DNA of 64,000 nucleotides from JAJPHW01 sp963799065. Lineage in GTDB: Bacteria > Acidobacteriota > Terriglobia > Terriglobales > Acidobacteriaceae. The translations under genes were made by a program, and so were the position numbers. Position 1 is the first letter of the stretch. Each line of letters starts with the position of its first letter. The stretch is from the NCBI GenBank assembly GCA_963799065.1, contig CAWCVJ010000001.1, positions 1,426,001-1,490,000 on the forward strand. Reading direction: 5' to 3'. Below the pieces are notes generated by a model. It was not told the DNA's origin and ran no database searches. It saw only the letters and a program-made list of their open reading frames with translations. Shown here piece by piece: positions 17,851 through 26,615 of this stretch.

Positions 17851-19220
17851 TCCCCCAGCCTTTCGAAGAACAAACAGATCGATTCAATGCCGCGATGGAA
17901 GTTTGGGATGTGAAACTTCTCGTTGGGCGCATGCAGATTGTCGTCGGGCAGGCCGAATCCCATCATCACGCTGGGGATTTTTAGCACATCCTGAAAATCG
18001 GTAACGATGGGAATCGATCCGCCTGAGCGGATGAATACCGTATCTTTCTTAAACACTTCGCGCATGGCCTCGGTAGAGGCCTTCACGAACTTATTGTCGG
18101 TGCCGACGACGCAGGCCGGACCTTTGCTCCAGGTCTTGATCTTGATGTCGATTCCCTTAGGCGTTAGTTTCTTCACGTAGGCCGCATAGCGCTTAAAAAT
18201 GTCGTTGGGATTTTGGTTGGGAACCAGCCGCATGGAAACCTTTGCCGACGCTCGCGCCGGGATGACGGTCTTCGCACCGGGCGCGGTAAAGCCTCCGGGC
18301 ATGCCGTGGACTTCGAGCGTCGGCCGCGCCCAGGTGCGATAAAGCACGGAGAAACCCGGTTCGCCGGTGAGCGTTTTCGAGCCGACTTCTGTCTTGCGAT
18401 AGTGCTCTTCGTTGAACGGCAGTTTCTTCCATGCCTTCAACTCAGCAGCGGAAGGCGGTTTGACCTTGGTGTAGAAGCCGGGAATAAGCACTCTTCCTTT
18501 GGCATCCTTCAGCTTGCCGATGATCTCGATCAACGCAAACAGGGGATTGGGCGCCGCCCCGCCATACATCCCAGAGTGCAAATCCGTTTTTGCTCCCTGC
18601 GCTTCAATCTCGGTGTAAATCAATCCGCGCAGTCCTACACACAGCGTTGGTAAATTTGGCGCGAACAGTTCCGTGTCGCACACTAAAGCAAAGTCCGCCT
18701 TTAGCTTGGCTTTCTCCTGGCGGACGTAGGCAGCGATTGCCTCACCGCCGACTTCTTCCTCGCCCTCGAAAATGACTTTGACGTTGATCGGCAGTTTGCC
18801 GGCGTGGCCTTGCATGAGGGCTTCGAGTGCTTTGACCTCCATCCACAGTTGGCCCTTATCGTCGACCGCGCCGCGGGCATAGATATTGTTATTGCGCTCT
18901 GTGGGTTCAAACGGCGGCGAAATCCATTCATTCAGCGGCTCGGCAGGCTGCACGTCGTAGTGGGCGTAGCACAATGCGGTCGGCTTGCCCGGGGCATGAA
19001 GCCAATCGGCATAAATCAGCGGATGCCCCTTGGTGGGAATGATCTCGACGTTCTCCAGTCCAATGCGGCGCAGTTCGCCGGCCACGAAATCAGCGGCGCG
19101 CTGGACGTCGCCCTTATGTTCGGGCGCAGTACTTACGCTCGGAATGCGAAGCAAGTCTTTTAATTCGTCGAGGAAACGCTGCTGATTGGAGCGGGCAAAA
19201 TCCACTGCCGGAGAAGCCAT
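17847..19220 (-). CDS. M20-family metallodipeptidase
   Basis: This 457-residue cytoplasmic di-zinc peptidase is of the CNDP/PepV-like group. Zinc and catalytic motifs are CYAHYDVQPAEP (first metal His and catalytic Asp), GAVDDKGQ (bridging Asp), EGEEEVGG (catalytic Glu and metal Glu) and CDTE; a dimerisation lid domain occupies the middle. There is no signal peptide. It removes residues from short peptides in the cytoplasm. The following gene, a secreted GH130 enzyme, overlaps it by four bases. Confidence 0.93.
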   Translation of the reverse strand: MASPAVDFARSNQQRFLDELKDLLRIPSVSTAPEHKGDVQRAADFVAGELRRIGLENVEIIPTKGHPLIYADWLHAPGKPTALCYAHYDVQPAEPLNEWISPPFEPTERNNNIYARGAVDDKGQLWMEVKALEALMQGHAGKLPINVKVIFEGEEEVGGEAIAAYVRQEKAKLKADFALVCDTELFAPNLPTLCVGLRGLIYTEIEAQGAKTDLHSGMYGGAAPNPLFALIEIIGKLKDAKGRVLIPGFYTKVKPPSAAELKAWKKLPFNEEHYRKTEVGSKTLTGEPGFSVLYRTWARPTLEVHGMPGGFTAPGAKTVIPARASAKVSMRLVPNQNPNDIFKRYAAYVKKLTPKGIDIKIKTWSKGPACVVGTDNKFVKASTEAMREVFKKDTVFIRSGGSIPIVTDFQDVLKIPSVMMGFGLPDDNLHAPNEKFHIPNFHRGIESICLFFERLGE

Positions 19221-19380
19221 GAGTCAGTCCTCAGATTGTTTCGCGCGAGCGAATGGAATGAGCAAACGCCTCAGTATAGCGGAATGGTCGCGAGAAAACC
19301 GTAAGCCAGCGCAGGCTGCGACGACCACTTTCGTATGTTAGCATCGAATTGATTCGGGTTCGAGATCGCTCGATCTTCAG

Positions 19381-19455
19381 GCGGGAGTAGTTCAGCGGTA
19401 GAACGCCAGCTTCCCAAGCTGGATGTCACGGGTTCGATCCCCGTCTCCCGCTCCA
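19381..19455 (+). tRNA. tRNA-Gly (anticodon CCC)
   Basis: This is a complete cloverleaf: acceptor GCGGGAG pairing with CTCCCGC, D-arm with TAGTTCAGCGGTAGA, and anticodon stem CCAGC/GCTGG with loop TTCCCAA, giving anticodon CCC. The T-arm is ACGGG-TTCGATC-CCCGT and the discriminator is T. The 3' CCA (19453-19455) is encoded in the gene. It reads GGG glycine codons. Confidence 0.97.
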
Positions 19456-19637
19456 TTTCTTAAGCATCGACTTGCTGGTTGGCACCTTGGCGCTTACAAA
19501 ACTCGATGAATTAGCCGCGTTGATCGTGATTGATCTGCAAAAGGGAACCGTCGGGTGGAAAAGATTTTTCCACGCATGGGGGAGACGGCCACAACCGCGG
19601 AAGTGCTGAGGGCGGTTGGCGCCGGTTCGTCCGTGAA

Positions 19638-20177
19638 TTACTTCACGTCGCCGCAATCCGCGCCCAGCCACTTGCCTTGAATCTTGCCGTCGATGGTTAT
19701 GGTGCGTCCGCTACTGACAGAGACGATATGAGAAGTGCCGGACATGGCGTCGTGACCGAGGGCTTCCATGTGGAAGGTTCCGTTTACGCTGCCGTGCTCT
19801 TCGGTGCAGCTCACGGTCATAACCATGGCAGTGGCGGAGCTTGAGAGCACTGTCTTCCTGCAATTAGATCGATCCTCGGTGCTGTCGGGGCGGAACCCGT
19901 TGGCGAGCTTCTCTTTCGTAAGGCAACTCTTCACGGTGGTTGGCTGACCGCCGCTCATTCCGCCCATCATGGCTTTGAATCGAGCTTGTTGATCGGGCGT
20001 CATGCGGGCAAGTGCATCGGGCGGAATGTTGGGCATCGTTGGCAGGCCGCTGGCTTGCATGGTGACGGTGGTTTCCCATAAACCGGTCTTTACGTCGAGA
20101 GTTGGATTTTGGGCGAAGCAGCAAATGGCAAAAGCAAACGTTGCGACGGTAGCGCCGACGGCGATTCGAGGATACAT
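19638..20177 (-). CDS. DUF3617-family exported protein
   Basis: This 179-residue protein has a signal peptide (1-22, ending CCFAQ). The body shows the DUF3617 pattern: KTGLWETTVTMQ near the start, a Met-rich middle (LARMTPDQQARFKAMMGGM), paired cysteines (SCLTKE, NCRKTV, SCTEEHG, ADCG), and a C-terminal ISVSSGRTITIDGKIQGKWLG-like strand set. The function of the family is unknown; it is common in soil Acidobacteriota and Proteobacteria and is expected in the periplasm. It stands alone, between tRNA-Gly and a divergent M28 peptidase. Confidence 0.85.
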   Translation of the reverse strand: MYPRIAVGATVATFAFAICCFAQNPTLDVKTGLWETTVTMQASGLPTMPNIPPDALARMTPDQQARFKAMMGGMSGGQPTTVKSCLTKEKLANGFRPDSTEDRSNCRKTVLSSSATAMVMTVSCTEEHGSVNGTFHMEALGHDAMSGTSHIVSVSSGRTITIDGKIQGKWLGADCGDVK

Positions 20178-20326
20178 GGATTCTCCGGTTGAGAAATTTT
20201 AGCGCCCCATCATACCCGAAGTCCGGGCGGTGCGGGAGATTTGGGACAGGCAAGTTCTTGGGATGCGTGGAATCTGATACTCTTTTTCGTCCGGGTCTCG
20301 GAGAATCCCTAGCACAAGGAAACTGA

Positions 20327-22081
20327 ATGTTGAAGCGAAGAATGGCGGTAGTGATCGGTTTATTGTCCACTTTGGGCGCGGTAGCCGCGGATAAGAAGGC
20401 CGACAAGAAGTCTCCTGCGGAGACGCCCTCGTATGCGCTGCCGCAACCGGCCAAGGAAGAAATCGACTTGACCATGTATCAGCGCATCCGCCAAGAGGGC
20501 TTGGATCATTCCAAAGTCATGGAATACGCCTCGGCGTTGATGGATGGCATTGGCCCCCGGCTTACGGGCTCGCCAAACCTTGCCCGGGCCAATGCCTGGA
20601 CCCGCGACCAGCTGACCGCGATGGGATGTTCGAACGCTCACTTGGAAGACTGGGGAGAGTTTGGTATGGGTTGGCAGCAACTCAATACCTGGCTTCGAAT
20701 GAGCGCGCCCGACACGGCCGTCTTTATCGCCCAAGCGGCGCCTTGGTCGCCTGCGACGGGCGGCCCGATCAATGCCCCTGCGATTTGGGTGGAAATCAAG
20801 AAGCCCGAAGACGTCGATAAATACAAGGGCAAGTTGGGCGGAAAAATCGTGCTCTATGGCGAAATGCGTGAGGTCAAGCCAGTGGACAAGCCGTTATTCG
20901 AGCGCGAAGACGAAGCTGGGCTGGCGAAGATCGCCGAGCATCCGCTCAGCAGCGAGAGCCCTTACGGGCAATATATGGCGGACTTTGCCAAGCGACGGGA
21001 GCTGTCTGAGAAGGTGGCCGCGTTGTTCGCCTCGGAGCATGTTGCAGCCGTCGTGACCCCCAGCCGCGATGGGCAGAATTCTGGTGGTTCCGGCGGAACC
21101 ATCTTCGACGATCGCGGTATCGGTTTCGAAATTTTCAAGAAAGAAAACCTGATGCAGTTCCCCGTGGTCGTTGCAGCTATTGAGAATTACGGTCGCGTTT
21201 ACCGGCTTTTGAAGGCGAATGTTCCGGTATCACTTGAAGTTGAAGTGGAAACGAAGTTCACCGGCGATCATGAGCATGGCTTCGACACCGTTGCCGAAAT
21301 TACCGGCACGGATCCGAAATTGAAAGATGAGGTCGTCATGGTGGGCGGACATTTGGATTCATGGGCGTCCGCTACTGGAGCCACGGATAATGGGGCAGGC
21401 ACGGTGGTAGCGATGGAGGTCATGCGAATTCTCAACACCCTGCAAGTGAAGCCGCGCCGGACGATCCGGATTGGGCTTTGGACCGGCGAGGAAGAAGGAC
21501 TCTACGGATCGATCGGTTACGTGAAAGCCCATTTCGGCTCGGCGCCTTCCTCGACTGCGCCCGATCAGATGAAACTTCCAGAGTGGCTGCGCAAGCCGGG
21601 CGGTCCGCTGGAAATAAAGCCGGAACACGCCAGGTTGTCGGGTTATTTCAATTTGGATAACGGAACCGGAAAGATTCTGGGAGTCTATCTGCAAGAGAAC
21701 TCCGCGGCAGCCCCCATCTTCCGCCAGTGGATCGAGCCACTGAGAGACCTTGGGGTCACGACCATTACGGCACGCAACACTGGAGGCACCGATCACGAGT
21801 CGTTCGACGCGGTGGGCCTGCCCGGCTTCCAGTTCATCCAGGACAAGATGGACTATTCTTCGCGGACGCATCACTCCAACATGGACACGTATGAACGGTT
21901 GCAGGCCGGAGACCTGGCACAGGCGGCGACGGTCGAGGCAATTTTCGTTTATAACACGGCGATGCGCGACCAGATGCTGCCGCGGAAGCCGCTGCCGCAT
22001 CCAGAGTTGGAGGAGCAGCGCAAGGCTCCCCTGAAAAACCTAATGCCGGGAGCCGAAGCCAGCCCGACCGAGATGAAGTAG
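20327..22081 (+). CDS. M28-family zinc aminopeptidase/carboxypeptidase, exported
   Basis: This 584-residue protein has a signal peptide (1-21). A protease-associated (PA) insert lies around residues 135-285, and a M28 di-zinc domain from about 310. Zinc and catalytic residues are visible: His342 (GGHLDSW), Asp354 (ATDNGAG), Glu388-Glu390 (TGEEEG), an Asp in YFNLDNG and His515/His516 (RTHHSNMDTY). The general resemblance is to plasma glutamate carboxypeptidase (carboxypeptidase Q) of animals and bacterial homologues. It probably degrades peptides outside the cytoplasm. It is a single-gene unit, diverging from the DUF3617 gene. Confidence 0.92.
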   Translation: MLKRRMAVVIGLLSTLGAVAADKKADKKSPAETPSYALPQPAKEEIDLTMYQRIRQEGLDHSKVMEYASALMDGIGPRLTGSPNLARANAWTRDQLTAMGCSNAHLEDWGEFGMGWQQLNTWLRMSAPDTAVFIAQAAPWSPATGGPINAPAIWVEIKKPEDVDKYKGKLGGKIVLYGEMREVKPVDKPLFEREDEAGLAKIAEHPLSSESPYGQYMADFAKRRELSEKVAALFASEHVAAVVTPSRDGQNSGGSGGTIFDDRGIGFEIFKKENLMQFPVVVAAIENYGRVYRLLKANVPVSLEVEVETKFTGDHEHGFDTVAEITGTDPKLKDEVVMVGGHLDSWASATGATDNGAGTVVAMEVMRILNTLQVKPRRTIRIGLWTGEEEGLYGSIGYVKAHFGSAPSSTAPDQMKLPEWLRKPGGPLEIKPEHARLSGYFNLDNGTGKILGVYLQENSAAAPIFRQWIEPLRDLGVTTITARNTGGTDHESFDAVGLPGFQFIQDKMDYSSRTHHSNMDTYERLQAGDLAQAATVEAIFVYNTAMRDQMLPRKPLPHPELEEQRKAPLKNLMPGAEASPTEMK

Positions 22082-22189
22082 ATAAATCACTTCGCACGCC
22101 GGCGCAGGAGACTTGAGTGATTCCGATGAGTGCATGAATTTGCGAAGCCCTGTAATCGCTTCGTCGGCGAACCATCTCTCGCGGTTTGG

Positions 22190-22726
22190 TTATTGGGTTG
22201 GGGCGACCGTTTGCTTGATAAGTTTTGCGGTCACGATGGCTTGGCCGACGTGGCGCTGGGTGTGATCTGCGATATGAATCAGCAATCCGGCAACCGTGGT
22301 GGGTAGAAGTTTCTTTCCGACGCTACGAGGGAGCTCGAAATCGGAGGGCTTGAAGGCTCCGATGCGTTCCGCCGACTGGTGGAGGGTGGAGGAGAATTCA
22401 GCGAGCACTTCTGAACCGAGCGCTTTGGAGTCCATTTCGGACTTCAGGGCGGCGATTTGGTCGGTACCCAGTTGTCGTCCTTCCGCATACGTGAGCAAAC
22501 GGTCGATCGCGCGGCTGAGATGGCGGACATGAAACGCGATGGGAGCGAGGCGGGCGGGGCGAGTATTCCATTGTTCATCGCTGAGGTCGGCGCACCAGCG
22601 GATAATGTCCTCCTGAGACAGTTCCAGCGCATGAAGAACGGCCCGCGTCACCGGAGGAACCTGGTTCCATGTCCCTCGAAGCCACGGCTCTACGGCCGGA
22701 GCGGACTGCGGCGCTTTGGAGTTCAT
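22190..22726 (-). CDS. DinB-like four-helix metal-binding protein
   Basis: About 178 residues from the ATG at 22726 (MNSKAPQSAP). A longer start at 22783 adds 19 residues that look unrelated. The fold is a four-helix bundle of the DinB/YfiT superfamily, with possible metal histidines in FHVRHLSRAIDRLL and HIADHTQRHVGQA. These proteins include mycothiol- and bacillithiol-dependent transferases; the precise reaction is unknown here. It diverges from the GAF-type sulfoxide-reductase-like gene with a short 94-base shared promoter region. Confidence 0.83.
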   Translation of the reverse strand: MNSKAPQSAPAVEPWLRGTWNQVPPVTRAVLHALELSQEDIIRWCADLSDEQWNTRPARLAPIAFHVRHLSRAIDRLLTYAEGRQLGTDQIAALKSEMDSKALGSEVLAEFSSTLHQSAERIGAFKPSDFELPRSVGKKLLPTTVAGLLIHIADHTQRHVGQAIVTAKLIKQTVAPTQ

Positions 22727-22820
22727 CCTCCGAAGTGTAAACCACGCCGCAGTCGCGATGAAGCATGGCGATGACCGATGCACTTATGGTTGCGGCGAGT
22801 ATGGAGATAATATTTCTGTT

Positions 22821-23315
22821 ATGGCTACTGAGACTAAACCTAACGACTTAAAAAAAGACCTTGCCGCCCTGGCGGCTCACAGTTCGTCGGCTGACGACCT
22901 TATGTCGGACATGGTGAAGCTGCTGCACGAGCGTTTACTGAAGTTCAACTGGGTGGGTTTTTATATGATCGAAGAATCGCCAGGACGGTCGCCCTTGCTA
23001 GTTTTGGGGCCGTATCAGGGGGCGATGACTCCCCATACTCGAATTCCGCTCAATCAGGGAATCTGCGGGGCCGCCGCCTCAACCGGCGCGACGGTCATTG
23101 TCGACGACGTTAGTCAGGATGATCGCTACCTGGCGTGTTCGCTCGAAACCAAGTCCGAGATCGTGGTTCCCATTGTCGCCCAGGGAAAGGTCGTCGGCGA
23201 ACTCGATATCGACAGCCACTTTCTGGCCGCTTTCAAAGCGGAGGATCGCGAGTTGGTCGAGTACTGTGCCAGCCTCATCGGGAAATATTTGGAGAAGCAT
23301 CCGGAAGGGCAGTGA
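22821..23315 (+). CDS. GAF-domain protein, free methionine-(R)-sulfoxide reductase-like
   Basis: This 164-residue single GAF domain resembles fRMsr (MsrC/YebR), which reduces free methionine-R-sulfoxide. The alignment points are FNWVGFYMI, LVLGPYQGAM, IPLNQGICGAAA and YLACSLETKSEIVVPI. Two of the three family cysteines are present, the one in ICG and the one in LACS (the catalytic position in fRMsr). The middle one, normally about ten residues after ICG, is absent, as in several two-Cys homologues. I start at 22821; there is no ribosome site, but TAATAT lies at 22808-22813, seven bases before the ATG, suggesting a leaderless mRNA. A plain GAF sensor is the alternative. Confidence 0.82.
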   Translation: MATETKPNDLKKDLAALAAHSSSADDLMSDMVKLLHERLLKFNWVGFYMIEESPGRSPLLVLGPYQGAMTPHTRIPLNQGICGAAASTGATVIVDDVSQDDRYLACSLETKSEIVVPIVAQGKVVGELDIDSHFLAAFKAEDRELVEYCASLIGKYLEKHPEGQ

Positions 23316-23357
23316 GAAGCGGTGTTGGTTTTAACTCAGTGCGTTTCTCAGTCGGCC

Positions 23358-24155
23358 TCAAGAACGGGGTTTTGCGCTGAGAAGAGGTGGCCGCCGAGCC
23401 CTTTCCCGGTCAGGACGTTCTCCCGGTTTGTGAGGCGCATTTGTCCGTTTGCCGCTAAGTAGAGATACATTCAACCCCTGAGCGGTTGCCGTCGTGGCTT
23501 CGTCGTCGTTCAACACAACGTTGAGCAGCGAGCTATGGACGTTCAGATTATCGCCGGTGTCATAGTTGATGAAACCAAGCTTGCGGAATCGATTCATGAA
23601 GAAACTGACTCGCGAGCGAGTCGTCCCCACCATCTCGGCGAGCGTCTCCTGACTAAGACGGGGCACCGATTTTTCGGAGACACCGGCAGTGCCAAATTGC
23701 GCCATAAGCAACAGCACTCTGGCCAGACGCTTTTCGCTGGAGTTGAAAAGCTGGTCGACCAGATCATCCTGGTAGCGGATGTTTCGCTTCAGCAGGTATT
23801 TCAGGAACAGGGCGGACAATTTGGGTTCCAGGCTCATGGCGAGCATCATGGCTTTTCTATCGACCTGCATGAGCACGCAATCGGTAAAGGCGGTGGCGGA
23901 CGACATGCGCTGCGGCTGACCTGCCAACCCGCCCTCGCCGAAGAAATCACCTTCTCGAAGAATGCCGAGGGTGGCTTCTTTCCCAGCCTCGGACACAACA
24001 TTCATCTGTACTCGCCCCGACCGGATAAAGAAGAGGCCATCGGAGGTGTCCCCTTGCGCAAAAATTGAGGCTTTCCTGGCAAAGGACAGGATCTGCCTAC
24101 CCTTTCCGACCGTGGAAAGAAAGGTATGGGGATTAAATGTTGACCGCTTCCTCAT
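23358..24155 (-). CDS. Crp/Fnr-family transcriptional regulator
   Basis: This 265-residue protein has a cyclic-nucleotide-binding-like beta-roll (about 25-140: SIFAQGDTSDGLFFIRSGRVQM, GDFFGEGGLAG). A long helix and a winged helix (about 165-225: LSQETLAEMVGTTRSRVSFFMNRFRKLGFI) follow, then an unusual polar tail of about 40 residues. The FGEGGLAG loop keeps the Glu of cAMP-type pockets, but the Arg expected after it is not in the classical position, so the ligand is uncertain. There are no N-terminal cysteines for an iron-sulfur cluster, so it is not a classical Fnr. The targets are unknown. Confidence 0.9.
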   Translation of the reverse strand: MRKRSTFNPHTFLSTVGKGRQILSFARKASIFAQGDTSDGLFFIRSGRVQMNVVSEAGKEATLGILREGDFFGEGGLAGQPQRMSSATAFTDCVLMQVDRKAMMLAMSLEPKLSALFLKYLLKRNIRYQDDLVDQLFNSSEKRLARVLLLMAQFGTAGVSEKSVPRLSQETLAEMVGTTRSRVSFFMNRFRKLGFINYDTGDNLNVHSSLLNVVLNDDEATTATAQGLNVSLLSGKRTNAPHKPGERPDRERARRPPLLSAKPRS

Positions 24156-24461
24156 AATTTAGGTGGTGGGCCGCGCTCTTGTGGTTACCGATCTCGGCTT
24201 TCCCCGATTGTCCGCAATTCCGGTTGCCGCTGGCTGGTCAAAAACGCTCACAATGAGTAAGTGCTAAGCCTGCTTAGAAGAGTCATCTCTTTCGCAGGGA
24301 GAACATTTGGCGTGTGACATGCAACCTTGCGCTGGCCCCCGCAAACGCGCAAGCTGGAAGTGTTATGGTCGCGTCAATTTTCGTCTTATTCCTAGTCGCA
24401 TTCCTATACACGCAAGTCTTTCCTGGCGAAGTTGCGGCTTCGCCCAGTCATGGGGGCTCTC
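24156..24461. other. Intergenic region with short inverted repeat
   Basis: About 300 bases separate the divergent Crp-like gene and the next rightward gene. I see no convincing coding sequence. The only structure noticed is CTAAGC-CT-GCTTAG at 24264-24277, a perfect 6-bp inverted repeat that could be a regulator site. Confidence 0.35.
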
Positions 24462-24878
24462 ATGCAAATCATCATCACCTGGTCAAATGGAACTCAGTCC
24501 GAGTTGGAAGTCGTGGTGCCCCCGGGGGCGACGGCTTTACGAACCAGCTTTAACCATCCCATCCCGGCAACCTCCCTGCATCGACAAGCGGATGGCTCGT
24601 GGGCCTGCTACAACCAGAATCGAGTTCTCCTGGGATACTGCCTGCCATCGAAAATGATCGGGCGTCCGGTTGCAGGGATCGCTTGGGTGGATGCGTGCGC
24701 CGATGTGGCGATCAGCCACGCCATCCCTTATCTCGACCCAACCGCTTGGGAGCGGGATCGCTTGCTCCGACTGGCCCATGCCGAAAAGTTTCACTTTCAT
24801 GGACACCCGACTGAACAGGAAGCAATCGACTGCTATCAGGACTTCCTGCAAGATTTTTCCGAACAGGAGCCCTGCTAA
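24462..24878 (+). CDS. Hypothetical protein, small and acidic
   Basis: I do not recognise this 138-residue protein. I choose the ATG at 24462 because the protein then opens directly with a beta-strand (MQIIITWSNG); an in-frame ATG ten codons upstream (24432) is possible. It has no signal peptide or membrane segment. The second half is helical and rich in His, Glu and Asp (RLLRLAHAEKFHFHGHPTEQEAIDCYQDFLQDF). It lies before the efflux operon in the same direction but is separated by about 170 bases. Codon use looks normal for the window. Function unknown. Confidence 0.6.
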   Translation: MQIIITWSNGTQSELEVVVPPGATALRTSFNHPIPATSLHRQADGSWACYNQNRVLLGYCLPSKMIGRPVAGIAWVDACADVAISHAIPYLDPTAWERDRLLRLAHAEKFHFHGHPTEQEAIDCYQDFLQDFSEQEPC

Positions 24879-25050
24879 GGTACCGGCTCGACGGGGTACT
24901 CTGGCTTGGATCGATTCTGCGCCGCTCCATCTCCTTAAGTCGTACCGCTTCTTCCCTAGCCGAAGGGTTTCCTTGTGTCTACAATGATTTGCATCGGGGG
25001 AAGGGACGCGGGAATCCAATTTCGTTGCCCCCAGTTTGGCAAAGCGTGGA

Positions 25051-26568
25051 ATGTTCAGCGGAATGAGACAATTGCGGATGCGACGTTGGCTAGGCTGTAT
25101 CTTTTGGATGGGTACGCTGGCTGCGGGCGCCCGGAGTCAGGTTACCGGCTCGACGTCCAATCTTTCGCCTACTGCCGACTCGACCGGCTCATTCTCGTCG
25201 AGCCCGTCGTACTCAGGTTCGCCATCGGGTGTCATGGTATCGCCGCAAAGTCCCTACTCGGGCAGTGTTCCGGAAGGTAAGGCGACGGCAGACATCCTGC
25301 CGATTTCGTTTAAAGACGCCATCGACCGCGGATTGCGGAATAACCTCGGCATCCTGTTGCAAAGCGACACAGAAATCAACGCTCGCGGACAAAAATGGAA
25401 GGAACTCAGCGAACTTCTGCCCAATGTCACGACCGCGACCACGCAAAGCGCGGAGCAGATTAATCTCGTCGCACAAGGTCTAAGATTCAACATTCCTGGA
25501 GTGGCCCACCTGGTTGGGCCGATTGGAGTGTTTCAGACTGGCGTTTATTTGCAGCAGACGGTTCTGAGCTTGAATTCAATCAATAAAGTGCGCAGCGCAT
25601 CGGCGCAGCAACGGGCCGCACAGTTCAGCTATCAGGATGCTCGCGACATCGTCGTGCTGGCGACCGGGAATGCGTACTTGCAGGCGATAGCCGACGCGGC
25701 CACCGTGGATACGGCGACCGCGCAAGTTGCAACCGCGCAGAGGTTATTCGATAAGACGGACGATCAGCGTAAGGCAGGGATCAGCCCGGCGATCGATGCG
25801 CTACGGGCGAGGGTCGAGTTGCAGACGCGCCAGCAACAACTGATCGCGGCAAGGAATGAGTTCGCCAAACAAAAGCTGGTTTTGTCCAGAATTATCGGCT
25901 TGCCGCCGGGACAACAATTTCAACTGACGGACAAAGCCCCGTACGCGCCGCTAGCGGCGATCAGCGTGGAGGATGCGTTGAAGCGCGCATATACCAGCCG
26001 AGCCGACTATCTGGCGGCGCAACAGCAGGTGCTGGCGGCGGAGTTCAATAAGAAGAGTGCGATGGCAGAATATTATCCAACCATAGACATTGCCGGCGAC
26101 TACGGCGATGCCGGGGTGAATGTGGGCAACTCGCACGGTGTGTTCCAAGTGGGCGCGACGTTGAACATCCCCGTATTCCAGGGCGGGAAGGTTCACGGCG
26201 ATATTTTACAGGCGGACGCGACTTTGCGCCAAAACCGGCAGCAATTGGACAGTCTTCGGGCCCAGATCGATTCCGACGTAAGAACCGCGATGCTGGACTT
26301 ACAATCGGCGGCGGAGCAAGTCGAAGTGGCCAGAAGTTCGGTTGACCTCGCCGGTCAAACCCTGGAACAGGCTCAGGATCGATTCGACGCTGGAGTCACC
26401 GACAATCTGGAAGTCGTGCAGGCTCAGGAGTCCGTGGCGACGGCAAATGCGAACTATATTTCGAGCCTCTATGCGCATAATCTGGCAAAGGTATCGCTGG
26501 CGCGGGCTATGGGGTTTGCGGAAGAGGGTGTGAAGCTTTACCTGGAAGGCAACGACCTTCGCAAATAA
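25051..26568 (+). CDS. TolC-family outer-membrane efflux protein
   Basis: About 505 residues with a signal-peptide-like N-terminus (RRWLGCIFWMGTLAAGARSQ) and a low-complexity Ser/Thr/Gly linker to about residue 75. Two OEP repeats of long alpha-helices and short strands follow (ISFKDAIDRGLRNN start; VEVARSSVDLAGQTLEQAQDRFDAGVTDNLEVVQAQES in repeat 2, the classic TolC signature). It forms the trimeric outer-membrane duct for the adjacent EmrA/EmrB-type pump. The start is uncertain among TTG 25036, ATG 25051 and ATG 25063, none with a good ribosome site. It ends 47 bases before the HlyD-family gene. Confidence 0.9.
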   Translation: MFSGMRQLRMRRWLGCIFWMGTLAAGARSQVTGSTSNLSPTADSTGSFSSSPSYSGSPSGVMVSPQSPYSGSVPEGKATADILPISFKDAIDRGLRNNLGILLQSDTEINARGQKWKELSELLPNVTTATTQSAEQINLVAQGLRFNIPGVAHLVGPIGVFQTGVYLQQTVLSLNSINKVRSASAQQRAAQFSYQDARDIVVLATGNAYLQAIADAATVDTATAQVATAQRLFDKTDDQRKAGISPAIDALRARVELQTRQQQLIAARNEFAKQKLVLSRIIGLPPGQQFQLTDKAPYAPLAAISVEDALKRAYTSRADYLAAQQQVLAAEFNKKSAMAEYYPTIDIAGDYGDAGVNVGNSHGVFQVGATLNIPVFQGGKVHGDILQADATLRQNRQQLDSLRAQIDSDVRTAMLDLQSAAEQVEVARSSVDLAGQTLEQAQDRFDAGVTDNLEVVQAQESVATANANYISSLYAHNLAKVSLARAMGFAEEGVKLYLEGNDLRK

Positions 26569-26615
26569 TCCCGGCAAGTGATTTCATGTAGTCATTCCTA
26601 TTCGGACAAAATAAT

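Noticed and set aside
19271..19456. Open frame on the minus strand coding a protein with a GIEPVTSSLGS segment
   Set aside because: It is the antisense translation of tRNA-Gly; this segment is a known false protein from tRNA genes.
24314..24553. 79-residue frame with a hydrophobic segment
   Set aside because: It overlaps the better-supported gene at 24462, ends in low-complexity sequence, and no family is seen.
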